Source: BJGV01 sp965205785
Lineage (GTDB): Bacteria; Pseudomonadota; Gammaproteobacteria; Burkholderiales; Nitrosomonadaceae
DNA: 64,000 nucleotides
Assembly (NCBI GenBank): GCA_965205785.1
Contig: OZ242188.1
Span: 1,240,001-1,304,000 of the forward strand
Reading direction: 5' to 3'
Shown: piece after piece, positions 17,645 through 25,891 of the stretch
Layout: each line of letters opens with the position of its first letter
Position numbering within the stretch: the first letter of the stretch is position 1
Made by a program: the position numbers and the translations under genes
Notes under the pieces: model-generated
What the model was told of the DNA's origin: nothing
What the model saw: only the letters and a program-made list of their open reading frames with translations
Database searches by the model: none

Positions 17645-18436
17645 ATGCCCAGTAAAGATAAAATTCATACCGCCCTTTATGGATCTCATGAAAGGAAAGC
17701 ATCCTGTAAGCTACAGATGGCAATTGCCACAGTAATCATTCTGAATATTTTTGCTCTTGTGCTTGAAACCGAAGAACAAATCGGAGTAATTTATAAAAAA
17801 GCATTTAATATTTTTGAATTATTCTCCGTTCTGGTTTTTAGCATTGAATATCTTGTAAGGTTTTGGGTTTCAGACTTGACCCCCAAACCCCAAACCCCAA
17901 ACCCCAAACTCCAAACCCCAAAAGGTGGACGTATTCACTTTTTTCTTTCGCCGATGGGGCTGATTGACCTTCTGGCTATTGCACCATTCTTTTTATCAAT
18001 GGCAGGAATTGATCTCCGTATTTTACGGATAGTCCGTCTGATGAGGGTTTTAAAATTTACCCGCTATACAAATGCAATGGATGTTTTAGCTGATGCTATC
18101 AGGTCCCGTAAGGATGAACTGGTTTTAACACTTATAACTATGGTATTTCTGCTATTGCTCTGCGGGAGTTTGATCTACTTTGCTGAACATGAAGCTCAAC
18201 CGAATATTTTCTCCAGCATTCCGGCATCTCTTTGGTGGGCTGTGGTGACTTTAACAACAATTGGATATGGGGATGTTTATCCCATTACAATGGCCGGAAA
18301 AGTTATCGCCGGAGTATCAGCCATTTTTGGGATAGGAATGATTGCCTTGCCCGGAGGTATTATCGCAAGTGGGATAATAGAAAATGCAAAAAATAAGGTT
18401 CCTGTAGTTTGCCCTCACTGTGGAAAGGAATCCTGA
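17645..18436 (+). CDS. Voltage-gated potassium channel with in-frame heptanucleotide repeat
   Basis: A 263-residue Kv-type ion channel subunit. S1 is at about residues 22-42 and S2 at about 52-72. S4 is near 118-140 as DLRILRIVRLMRVLKFTRY, with arginine or lysine every third residue. S5 follows, then the selectivity filter TTIGYGD (about 198-204), S6 and a cytoplasmic tail with CPHCG. It conducts K+ across the inner membrane in response to voltage. Between S2 and S3 the DNA carries six CCCCAAA-type units (17881-17922) encoding a Pro/Gln/Thr-rich linker at residues 79-93. The tract is in frame now, but gain or loss of one unit would truncate the channel. Confidence 0.88.
   Translation: MPSKDKIHTALYGSHERKASCKLQMAIATVIILNIFALVLETEEQIGVIYKKAFNIFELFSVLVFSIEYLVRFWVSDLTPKPQTPNPKLQTPKGGRIHFFLSPMGLIDLLAIAPFFLSMAGIDLRILRIVRLMRVLKFTRYTNAMDVLADAIRSRKDELVLTLITMVFLLLLCGSLIYFAEHEAQPNIFSSIPASLWWAVVTLTTIGYGDVYPITMAGKVIAGVSAIFGIGMIALPGGIIASGIIENAKNKVPVVCPHCGKES
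17881..17922 (+). repeat. Heptanucleotide tandem repeat CCCCAAA x6 inside the K+ channel gene
   Basis: Six consecutive 7-bp units are read, the fifth being CTCCAAA and the rest CCCCAAA. The total of 42 bp keeps the frame open at present. It encodes an S2-S3 linker. Confidence 0.9.
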
Positions 18437-18483
18437 TGTAGCTCAATTCAGGGATTTAGTATGGAAGATAATTAGTATTATTT

Positions 18484-19095
18484 TTATAAAGATGAAGTCC
18501 ACTGGTCTTCATGAACAATAAGGATTGGTAGTCCATTACGTTTATATTCCATGGCTTTTTCGATCTTTCCGCCAAAACTTCCATGTTTCCACTCTTTGCT
18601 TCCAAGACCACCGATGACTAAATAACGAAGTTTTTTTGTAATGTTATTTATAACAATTCCGCCACGCTTCTCAATTGCGTCGATACATACACCACGTGTT
18701 GCATAGACAAAATCTCCGGTAAGACAAAATCGAAACTCTGGGAATTCCACATGAGCTGACTTATCGAATGCAAGTCCTGTTACATGTGTTGAATCTGCTA
18801 TTTCATCAAGTGACCCACCAAGTAGCTGTTGAAGCGTCTCTGTTAGATGGTCTCGTTCAGGTTCGGTAACGATACCATCAGCAAGGACTGAGCGGATTCG
18901 TGCATGTATCACATCCCCGGGCCAACTAGCTGCAATGGCATCGTTGTTGTTAAGCCATTCATTCAGAAAAATAATTTCATTATTACTGAGGTGCCCATCA
19001 CAAATGAGTCCCTGTGCAATACCTAATAATGCGCCAAGAGAACGTTTCATCTCATTATTATAGGCACCGCTTTGTCGGGCAAAAAAATTAGTCAT
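18484..19095 (-). CDS. TerB-like / BRCT-domain protein
   Basis: About 203 residues from the ATG at 19095 (MTNFFARQSG); an upstream in-frame GTG at 19149 would add 18 residues without a clear ribosome site. The N-terminal half resembles tellurite-resistance TerB-like helical domains (LGIAQGLICDGHLSNNEI). The C-terminal part, starting at FRFCLTGDFVYATR with EKRGGIVINNITKKLRYLVIGG, is a BRCT domain as in NAD-dependent DNA ligase and exonuclease-type proteins. It probably binds proteins or DNA ends in repair; the exact role is unknown. It stands alone between the channel gene and the CRISPR remnant. Confidence 0.75.
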   Translation of the reverse strand: MTNFFARQSGAYNNEMKRSLGALLGIAQGLICDGHLSNNEIIFLNEWLNNNDAIAASWPGDVIHARIRSVLADGIVTEPERDHLTETLQQLLGGSLDEIADSTHVTGLAFDKSAHVEFPEFRFCLTGDFVYATRGVCIDAIEKRGGIVINNITKKLRYLVIGGLGSKEWKHGSFGGKIEKAMEYKRNGLPILIVHEDQWTSSL

Positions 19096-19194
19096 ATTTT
19101 CATTAGATTTTTGGGTAATAAGTATATAATTTCCCTTTTTCTGATACACTTACCCAATACAGTTGCTTCTCATCACGCATTAGAAAATTATATG

Positions 19195-19345
19195 TCTATT
19201 CCCCGCACCGGCGGGAACCGCTTCGGCGTAAGCCGTTTATATATTCTCGATACGGTCTATTCCCCGCACCTGCGGGAACCGCCATATTATCATAACATTT
19301 AAGCTGCGACTCAAAGCCGGTTCCCCGCACCGGCGGGGATGAACT
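19195..19345 (+). CRISPR. Minimal type I-E-like CRISPR remnant (three repeats, two spacers)
   Basis: The string TTCCCCGCAC begins at 19199, 19260 and 19321, an exact 61-bp period as expected for 29-bp repeats plus 32-bp spacers. The third repeat has the classical I-E form (CCCCGCACCGGCGGGG followed by ATGAAC). The first two end in GCGGGAACCG and are degenerate. Spacers are about 19224-19255 and 19285-19316. No cas genes occur in the window, so it is an orphan or relic array. Confidence 0.65.
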
Positions 19346-19651
19346 GTTTCCCCCATACAAATGACTTCAACCCGTCCGGGTTTATGTATCCGGTGTTGTG
19401 GCTTTACAACGATTCGAACATCACGGCCCGAACTATTCAGACATTGATCATTTTTGTCGGACTAGTTCCGCGAAACTGACCTCTCAGCATCAAAAGGATC
19501 GTTTCTTCAATCATTTTTGAGGGGTAAGCAGGTTAGAACCGGGTTAGTACGGAAGCGTTTTTTCCGGAGGAGAGGACAGGAGCTGAGGGGATGAGAACTT
19601 TCCCTGTAATTAATGACTTGTTTTATAGAGAGGATTTCTTTACAATCCTGA

Positions 19652-19691
19652 GGGAACAAGGGAACAAGGGAACAAGGGAATAAGGGAATAA
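19652..19691 (+). repeat. Octanucleotide tandem repeat GGGAAYAA x5
   Basis: Five 8-bp units are present (three GGGAACAA, then two GGGAATAA), followed by a G5 run. They lie about 220 bp upstream of the leader ORF of the adhesin locus, in the likely promoter region. Confidence 0.85.
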
Positions 19692-19760
19692 GGGGGCTTG
19701 ATTTAGGGAGCTTGATTGCTTCATAATCAGGCGGACTTCATGGATGATCAGGCAGACAGA

Positions 19761-19795
19761 TACACAGAAGTAATACACAGAAGTAATACACAGAC
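19761..19795 (+). repeat. 13-bp direct repeat, about 2.6 copies
   Basis: The unit TACACAGAAGTAA occurs at 19761 and 19774 and in part at 19787. It lies in the same upstream region as the octamer tract. No function is evident. Confidence 0.75.
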
Positions 19796-19910
19796 AGATC
19801 AACCATCATTTTATGCGGGTACTGTGCGAACATAATAAGATAAGTAGTATAGATGCTGTGATGATAGTAACTGGTATAAAATACTAATATTCCAAAAGGA
19901 GCGGGTCAGT

Positions 19911-20186
19911 ATGAAACATCAGGGAGTGAAAAAGAGTCCAAGACTACAGACTACAGACTACAGACTACAGACTACAGACTACAGACTACAGACTACAGAC
20001 TCCAGACTCCAGACTCCAGACTCCAGACTCCAGACTCCAGACTCCAGACTCCAGACTCCAGACTCCAGACTCCAGACTCCAGACTCCGGGACGCAGGATG
20101 CAGATAATACGTCCGGGTATTCTGACGGCATTAATTCTGTGGTTACTCCTGCCGGGGTTTGCCTTTACGCAACAAGTAACAGTTAA
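19911..20186 (+). CDS. Leader ORF running through the heptamer tract
   Basis: A 91-codon frame begins at an ATG at 19911 with a good ribosome site (AAGGAG ending nine bases before it) and reads through the heptamer tract as RLQTTDY/RLQTPDS heptapeptides. It overlaps the adhesin start at 20098 in another frame (distance 187 bp, remainder one). With one 7-bp unit fewer the two frames fuse without any intervening stop. I read it as the translational entry point of the adhesin locus in its out-of-frame state, not as a protein with its own function. Confidence 0.5.
   Translation: MKHQGVKKSPRLQTTDYRLQTTDYRLQTTDSRLQTPDSRLQTPDSRLQTPDSRLQTPDSGTQDADNTSGYSDGINSVVTPAGVCLYATSNS
19942..20088 (+). repeat. 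Heptanucleotide tandem repeat GACTACA x8 + GACTCCA x13
   Basis: Twenty-one contiguous 7-bp units cover 147 bp. The first eight read GACTACA, the next twelve GACTCCA and the last GACTCCG. The tract ends nine bases before the adhesin ATG at 20098 and lies downstream of the ribosome site and ATG at 19911. Seven is not a multiple of three, so unit number sets the reading frame. Confidence 0.95.
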
Positions 20187-22533
20187 TAATAACCCGTTTG
20201 CCAACACAGGGACGATTAGCACGACCGGAGATGATGAAGACGCTATTGTCTCCACCGGCAGCGGGAATGTTACTAATACGGGCAGTGGCACGATTACCAC
20301 GAGCGGATCGGACTCAGCAGGTATTTCCTCCACCGGCACGGGGGATATTTCCAACGAGGGGGAAATTGAAGCGAGCGGAACGGACGCAGCAGGTATTGCC
20401 TCCAGCGGCACGGGGGATATTACGAACGAGGGGGAGATTACTTCCTCCGGGCAGGGAATTCGCTCCGAAGGGGCTGCCACGATCATCACCAATGCTGCCG
20501 GTGGCGTGATCACCACGAGTGGAAATAACGCACACGGTATTTCCTCCACCGGCACGGGGGATATTACCAACGATGGCACGATCACTACGACCGGAAGTGG
20601 TGCGGAAGGGATTCGCTCCGAAGGCGATACCGATACGATCAGCAACACCGGTATGATCAATTCAGCCGGGCATGGGATTAACTCCGAAGGCGATACCGAT
20701 ATGATCAGCAATACCGGTACGATCAATTCGGGCAGAGTCGGCATTCGCTCAACGGGCGCTGCCACGATCATTACTAATGCTGCCGGTGGCACGATTAACA
20801 CCACCACGAGGAGAGGATCTTTCGTAGACGGTATTTCCTCCACCGGCACAGGGGATATTAGAAATGGTGGCGAGATCACCTCATCCGGGCAGGGGATTCG
20901 CTCCGAAGGCGATGATGTTCAGATCAGCAATAGTGGTACGATTAATGCGGCCGGAAACGGTATTTTTTCAGATGGGACTGGCACAACGATCACCAATTCC
21001 AGTAGGATCATCACCTCGCGCAGCAGCGGTATTTTCTCAACCGGTACAGACACGGTCATCACTAATTCTGCCGGTGGTACAATCACCACGACCGGAGACA
21101 GTGCACATGGTATTGTCTCGACCGGCACAGGCACCATCACCAACGCTGCCAATGGCACGATCAGCACGACCGGAGACACTGCACACGGTATTACCATGAC
21201 CGGGGGTGGTACGGGTGCGATCATCAATGCCGGTACGATTATTACGAACGGAGACAGGTCTGCTGGTATTTTTTCGTCCAGTACGGGCGATATCACGAAC
21301 AATGGAATGATTACCGCGGAAGGATTCAGGTCTGCTGGTATTTCCTCAGGGGGCGGCACGATCAGAAACACGGGTACAATCAGGATGAACGGGATGAGCG
21401 CGCACGGTATTCGCTCTACGGGTGATGGTGCTATCACTAACGAAGGCACGATTAACGCGACTTCCGGCGGGATTAACACTTCGGGTGATGGTGCTATCAC
21501 CAATACTGAAGAGGGCAGGATCACCACGAGCGAGGATAATGCCCATGCTATTTTCTCAAGTGGTGCGGGAGCGATCATCAATGCTGCCGGTGGTATGATT
21601 ACTACGGGTGGAGTTGGCGCTGCCGGTATTGCCTCCACTGGCACGGGGGATATCAGCAATATGGGCACCATCACTACGGGCGCGCGCAACGGCTACGGTA
21701 TTTTCTCGACCGGTGCAGCGATCACCAACACTGCCAATGGCATGATCACCACAAGCGGTGAGGGTGCTGTCGGTATTTTCTCCACCGGCACAGGGGATAT
21801 CAGCAATATGGGCACCATTACCACGACCGGAGACACTGCACATGGTATTTTCTCGACCGGGGCGAATGCAATGATCACCAATGCGGCCGATGGTATGATC
21901 ACCACGATCGGAGCCGGTGCACACGGTATTGCCTCAACCGGGGCGAATGCAACAATCCGTAATGACGGGATGATCACGACCACCGGGGATAACGCACATG
22001 GTATTGTCGCAACGGGTAACAGTGAGATCACGGTCAACGGCAAGGTATCTGCCACAGGAGAAGGCTCCTACGTGATAAGAGGCTCTGATGAGGAGAATCA
22101 GACCCTGATCCTGGGGGCACAAGCGATCATTGACGGATATTCCGATCTGGGAGAGAGCGAAGGAGATAATGATATTTTTGATATTGTAGCCAAGACACAG
22201 GGGCGCGGGCCGTCCCGGACTTTTGCCATCCGGGGGGTGGATACGGTCCGGTCCGGACGGGTTCCGGTTCTGTACAACAGCAATGCAGTAGCGGTGGTGG
22301 ATCCGACCGCACAGTCTGCGACCCGCATCACGCTGGGTGCGATGACCGGGCAGATCCGGCGGCAGGTATTTCAGCGCCTGGACAGCAGTCGCCTGCCCCG
22401 CGGGACGGCGACCCGGCAGGGTGTCTGGGGTGGTTTGTTCGGTACGGTCTCCGAGCGCGATGACGATGAACTGGCCTTAGCCTGGGATCACAGGCTGTAT
22501 GGTGCCGGGCGGGGTGGATGTGCGCTTGGATAA
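20098..22533 (+). CDS. Autotransporter-like adhesin, passenger region (frame broken in the beta-domain)
   Basis: An 811-residue reading frame. The signal peptide (about residues 1-25, ILTALILWLLLPGFAF) is followed by roughly 25 imperfect repeats of about 22-26 residues built around INNxGTITTTGDxAHGI and STGTGDITN. These are Gly/Thr/Ser/Asn-rich and fit a beta-helical passenger. From about residue 735 it enters a beta-barrel linker (GRGPSRTFAIRGVD, then LFGTVSERDDDELAL). The frame is lost near 22507-22517 (GGGCGGGG) and stops at 22533, while the rest of the barrel continues in the next frame. The composition is much more GC-rich than its surroundings, suggesting transfer. Confidence 0.8.
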   Translation: MQIIRPGILTALILWLLLPGFAFTQQVTVNNNPFANTGTISTTGDDEDAIVSTGSGNVTNTGSGTITTSGSDSAGISSTGTGDISNEGEIEASGTDAAGIASSGTGDITNEGEITSSGQGIRSEGAATIITNAAGGVITTSGNNAHGISSTGTGDITNDGTITTTGSGAEGIRSEGDTDTISNTGMINSAGHGINSEGDTDMISNTGTINSGRVGIRSTGAATIITNAAGGTINTTTRRGSFVDGISSTGTGDIRNGGEITSSGQGIRSEGDDVQISNSGTINAAGNGIFSDGTGTTITNSSRIITSRSSGIFSTGTDTVITNSAGGTITTTGDSAHGIVSTGTGTITNAANGTISTTGDTAHGITMTGGGTGAIINAGTIITNGDRSAGIFSSSTGDITNNGMITAEGFRSAGISSGGGTIRNTGTIRMNGMSAHGIRSTGDGAITNEGTINATSGGINTSGDGAITNTEEGRITTSEDNAHAIFSSGAGAIINAAGGMITTGGVGAAGIASTGTGDISNMGTITTGARNGYGIFSTGAAITNTANGMITTSGEGAVGIFSTGTGDISNMGTITTTGDTAHGIFSTGANAMITNAADGMITTIGAGAHGIASTGANATIRNDGMITTTGDNAHGIVATGNSEITVNGKVSATGEGSYVIRGSDEENQTLILGAQAIIDGYSDLGESEGDNDIFDIVAKTQGRGPSRTFAIRGVDTVRSGRVPVLYNSNAVAVVDPTAQSATRITLGAMTGQIRRQVFQRLDSSRLPRGTATRQGVWGGLFGTVSERDDDELALAWDHRLYGAGRGGCALG

Positions 22534-23239
22534 CGGCCGGCGGGCAGGTCTGTTTGCCGGAGTAGGTCAGGATCTGATCCGGACCAAGGTGACCTCAGTC
22601 AGAGATTCGGCCACACATGGTTTTGTCGGGGCGTACGGACAACAGTCGATCGGGGAGTTTAACCTGGACGGTGCGGTCATTTTCGGTTATGCCCATCATG
22701 ACAGTGCGCGTACGGTGCAGGACACGGCAAGAGGGCAGGAAGTGGCGAACGGGAAATACGATAACTTTTATGTGAGCCCGTCTCTGTCGCTGAAGTGGTT
22801 TAAAGAACTGGGTAACGGGATGGAATTTCGCCCGAGGGCACAGATTGCCTACACGTATGGTCATTTTGGCAGTCATACGGAAAGTGGGACGACCCATTCC
22901 AATATCAGCTTCAGCGGTCGGAGCGTGAATATTATTGACGGGCGGATGGAGCTGGCCCTGGCGAGGACTTTTGATGATGACCAGGGAGAGGTGGAGGTGC
23001 GGGGCGGAGCAACGTTCACGCATTTTGGCAGAGACAGTGTCAGAGCCCGTTTGGGCGGAGGGCCTTCGGTTTCATACCGGATTAGCGGAGAGGATACGAT
23101 TCCGGGTGGTTTCGGCGGAATCAGAATGCGCTACCAGATCACAGACGTGATGGCAATGAACGGAGATCTGGAATATGCCAGGAGATCCGGCAATGCCCAG
23201 GCCATCGGAGGACATATGTGGCTGGATATGCGCTTTTAA
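22499..23239 (+). CDS. Autotransporter beta-barrel translocator (continuation of 20098-22533 after a frameshift)
   Basis: The 246-residue frame begins at VDVRLDNGRRAGLFAGVG and ends in a C-terminal aromatic residue (WLDMRF), the usual end of outer-membrane barrels. It has alternating beta-strand patterns (FVGAYGQQSIGEF, FYVSPSLSLKWF) typical of the autotransporter domain. It has no signal peptide of its own. Deleting one G of the G4 run at about 22511-22514 makes LYGAGRVDVRLD and joins it to the passenger, giving one protein of about 1040 residues. Its last 350 bp recur almost identically at 24274-24631. Confidence 0.75.
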   Translation: MVPGGVDVRLDNGRRAGLFAGVGQDLIRTKVTSVRDSATHGFVGAYGQQSIGEFNLDGAVIFGYAHHDSARTVQDTARGQEVANGKYDNFYVSPSLSLKWFKELGNGMEFRPRAQIAYTYGHFGSHTESGTTHSNISFSGRSVNIIDGRMELALARTFDDDQGEVEVRGGATFTHFGRDSVRARLGGGPSVSYRISGEDTIPGGFGGIRMRYQITDVMAMNGDLEYARRSGNAQAIGGHMWLDMRF

Positions 23240-23393
23240 TGCCGGAACAGAAGCGGTGGCTACATCGGGTTCCGGGGATGAGAGTAGATTAAAAGGATTG
23301 CTGTAATAAGTTTATACTTAAAATGTATTCACTTCTGTAAGACCATACGGGAGCTTTGTTTGATACCAGATTTGGTTGGATACAGCCGGACTG

Positions 23394-23684
23394 CTACATT
23401 GTCACCCTTGAAACCTCCTCTAATACTCCGGGGTTTCTCCGGGCAACCTTAATGAGAGTTACCGCAGCACTGTCAGGCTGCTTACGTCCTTGCTCCCAGT
23501 CTCTGATTGTACCCACAGGAACGCCCAATAATTTGGAAAAAGATGGCTGAGATTTTTTTAGCTGTTTCCGAACAGAAATTACCAGCAACTTTTCCGGCGT
23601 CCAAACTTTAGTTGAAGCGCCAGCTTTGATAGCCAGCACCTCATCAAGCAGCGTTTGTCCAGCTTTACTCATTTTTTTAGCCAT
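23394..23684 (-). CDS. Antitoxin, HTH XRE family (NadS-like)
   Basis: A 96-residue DNA-binding protein. The helix-turn-helix (SQPSFSKLLGVPVGTIRDWE) lies in the C-terminal half, followed by GRKQPDSAAVTLIKVARR as in NadS/HigA-type antitoxins. It lies downstream of the toxin gene and overlaps it by eight bases, the toxin-first order of higBA-like modules. It should neutralise the toxin and repress the shared promoter. Confidence 0.82.
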   Translation of the reverse strand: MAKKMSKAGQTLLDEVLAIKAGASTKVWTPEKLLVISVRKQLKKSQPSFSKLLGVPVGTIRDWEQGRKQPDSAAVTLIKVARRNPGVLEEVSRVTM

Positions 23685-23988
23685 TGATAATAGCCTCCTT
23701 AATTTTCTTCAATTCATGAGCCGGAATATTCTCACGCTCATTTTTTGTATACATGGTAAGAAGCCAGGTTTTTTGGTCAGAACTGTTAAAATAAACAATC
23801 CGTACACCACCTTGTTTCCCTACACCTTCTTTGCCCCAGCGAATTTTCCTTATCCCACCAGAACCAGGAACAACTCCGCCTGCGTCAGGGGCTCTGGCTA
23901 TATACACAATAAAATCTTCATACTGTTTGGGCGTCCAGACTTTAGCTGTCTTTGCGCTGAAGCTCCTTGTCTCGATGACTGTATTCAT
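23677..23988 (-). CDS. RelE/ParE-superfamily toxin (NadS-partner type)
   Basis: A 103-residue basic protein with GIRKIRWGKEGVGKQGGVRIVYF and WLLTMYTKNERENIP, the core pattern of RelE/HigB-like mRNA interferases usually paired with NadS antitoxins. It probably cleaves mRNA on the ribosome when free. The module sits right after the adhesin gene and before the Mrr fragment and may stabilise this variable region. Confidence 0.82.
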   Translation of the reverse strand: MNTVIETRSFSAKTAKVWTPKQYEDFIVYIARAPDAGGVVPGSGGIRKIRWGKEGVGKQGGVRIVYFNSSDQKTWLLTMYTKNERENIPAHELKKIKEAIING

Positions 23989-24006
23989 GTTTCATGGTAT
24001 GCGGCT

Positions 24007-24273
24007 ATGCCGTATTATGTCAAGCTTAATTCAGCTCCTGTTTATCGCTTTATCGGTATTTGTAGGGATGACTCACCTGAAGAGACACTCGCATGGCGAG
24101 AGCGCCTTCAGCATATCTTGATAGAAAAAATGAGTTCTGATGCATTTGAACGACTGACTCAACGTATGTTGCGAGAATCAGGTTTTGTGCCTGTTGAAGT
24201 TACCGGCCGAACCGGTGATGGTGGCATTGACGGTAAAGGCATTGCTCGTATCAACGGTTTAATGAGCTTTCAC
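24007..24273 (+). pseudogene. Mrr-like restriction endonuclease fragment
   Basis: About 89 codons in one frame read MPYYVKLNSAP, then LIEKMSSDAFERLTQRMLRE and SGFVPVEVTGRTGDGGIDG. That is the start of an Mrr-type catalytic domain, with the GG-x-DG acidic residue. Coding similarity ends abruptly at AGCTTTCAC, where an adhesin-gene tail copy begins (24274). The second half of the nuclease fold is missing, so it cannot be active. Confidence 0.7.
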
Positions 24274-24631
24274 AAGTGGGACGACCCATTCCAATATCAG
24301 CTTCAGCGGTCGGAGCGTGAATATTATTGACGGGCGGATGGAGCTGGCCCTGGCGAGGACTTTTGATGATGACCAGGGAGAGGTGGAGGTGCGGGGCGGG
24401 GCAACGTTCACGCATTTTGGCAGAGACAGTGTTAGAGCCCGTCTGGGCGGAGGGCCTTCGGTTTCATACCGGATTAGTGGAGAGGATACGATTCCGGGTG
24501 GTTTCGGCGGAATCAGAATGCGCTACCAGATCACAGACGTGATGGCAATGAACGGAGATCTGGAATATGCCAGGAGATCCGGCAATGCCCAGGCCATCGG
24601 AGGACATATGTGGCTGGATGTACGCTTTTAA
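24274..24631 (+). pseudogene. Duplicated 3' end of the autotransporter gene (tail copy 2)
   Basis: The segment repeats 22882-23239 with only about six differences, including the stop codon. Its frame (from ATG 24317) encodes the last 104 residues of the barrel ending WLDVRF. It lacks a signal peptide and a passenger, so it cannot be exported. The left breakpoint falls exactly at the end of the Mrr fragment. Confidence 0.9.
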
Positions 24632-24803
24632 TACCGGGAATCAGGTTAAGGAACGTACTGACAACCGTAGCGCATTTGTGTGGGTCGGGTGATGACAGAC
24701 AGGCCTGATCCGGTCCGTGATCAGGCCAACAACTGAAACAAAACCTAATCGGCTTATACATCCCGGGGTTTCAAACTGACCGGAGAAGGCTTATACTAAC
24801 CCC

Positions 24804-25104
24804 ATGAAGCAGACAGCGGTTGTTTATGATACCCATGCGGCGGTACGCTGGCTGACAGAAGCGGGGATTTCGGAGTTGCAGGCTTGAGGCCATGGTGCGG
24901 GAACAGACGCTGCTGCTGGAGCATAATCTTGCTACCAAAACCGATATCGAAGTCCTGCGTCAGGAAACCAAAGCCGGTATCGAAACCCTGCGTCAGGAGA
25001 CCAGGGCAGAGATCGCAGCAGCAAAGAACGGCATTATCGTCTGGGTGGTCGGGCTGAACATGGGCATGGTTGGCCTACTGATCGCCGGCAGCAAACTGCT
25101 CTGA
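24804..25104 (+). pseudogene. Coiled-coil DUF1640-like membrane protein, frameshifted copy A
   Basis: It starts MKQTAVVYDTHAAVRWLTEAG and meets a stop at about 24884, because one base is inserted compared with copy B (CAGGCTTGAGGCC against CAGGCGGAAGCC). The rest of the gene is open from the ATG at 24892 (MVREQTLLLEHNL), carries two LRQETK units and ends in a hydrophobic C-terminal helix (IIVWVVGLNMGMVGLLIAG). A shortened product from 24892 is possible. Confidence 0.75.
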
Positions 25105-25325
25105 TCGGTATACTGCGCTCCATCCAAAATCTGCTGTGGCGGTTACAGTTATATACTTTGCCCCGCCTGCTAAGGCTCTCCCCGATGTAGAGAACTGCCC
25201 TGGTCTGCGTTAGCAAAACAAAAGAATCTGTACAATTACACTGCAGAGGCATCTCTGCCATGGTGGCTTTTTTACGCCCATAGCATTGCAACCATCACTT
25301 TGCAGACAGTATAAACGGACTGCAT
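25105..25325. other. Non-coding stretch between coiled-coil copy A and the Doc remnant
   Basis: I see no supported gene. The stretch is GC-richer than the genome average at its left end and returns to AT-rich sequence to the right. Confidence 0.4.
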
Positions 25326-25495
25326 TTATGACTTGTCGATTATTTCTGAAACTCAATGGAACGGATTTATCTGCCTCAGATGCTGAAAGATATCAGATCT
25401 TCATCAAGCCGGTATCCGGGGGAATCTGACCGAAGAAAAACTTGCAGATCGGATACGAGAAAATTCGTCAGCAGAAAAAAATAGATACTGCAAAC
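25326..25495 (+). pseudogene. Remnant of a Doc (death-on-curing) toxin C-terminus
   Basis: One frame reads MTCRLFLKLNGTDLSASDAE and the next continues NLTEEKLADRIRENSSAEK after a frame change near 25420. Together these match the C-terminal end of Doc/Fic-type toxins (FLxLNG...A.A, then LTEExLADWIRxNS). The catalytic HPFxDGNKR part is absent. It is a relic of another toxin-antitoxin module in this patch. Confidence 0.55.
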
Positions 25496-25891
25496 CTTTA
25501 GTATTCGACAATTGCAGTATTTTTGGCTATTATCAGAATCTTAATTGATAGCGGTGCAGGCACTACTGATCTGTTGTCAAAGAATTCAAACGAGCTACCA
25601 TAGTTTTACTGTGTTTTTTTCTTGTCCATTGTATCTGCACGCTTTCCATCCCATCCGGAACCGGCTAAGGTCTGTCTGCAATCCACCAACTCAACAGCAG
25701 CAGGATGTGATAAACAGGATTCTGGCAGCATAATCAGGTAATGGAATACACTTTAACTCGCTGCCAAACTGTTTAAAAAAGTAGACCACCTCAGTCTCAT
25801 GGTGCATAAACCGAACAATGTAACTTGTTATTGATATTGGGATTACGTTTTGGTTGGCGAGACGTACTGATTTGCAGTACGCTTAGTCAGG
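25496..25891. other. Non-coding stretch before higB
   Basis: No gene is supported. Only short chance frames are present. Confidence 0.4.

Noticed and set aside
17881..17922. Telomere-like CCCCAAA sequence
   Set aside because: It resembles ciliate-type telomere repeats only by composition; it is in frame inside a bacterial channel gene.
19986..21689. Long antisense frames (297 and 256 codons) opposite the adhesin gene
   Set aside because: They are by-products of GC-rich repetitive codons; the translations are monotonous Val/Pro/Ile repeats, and the sense frame has a signal peptide and barrel.
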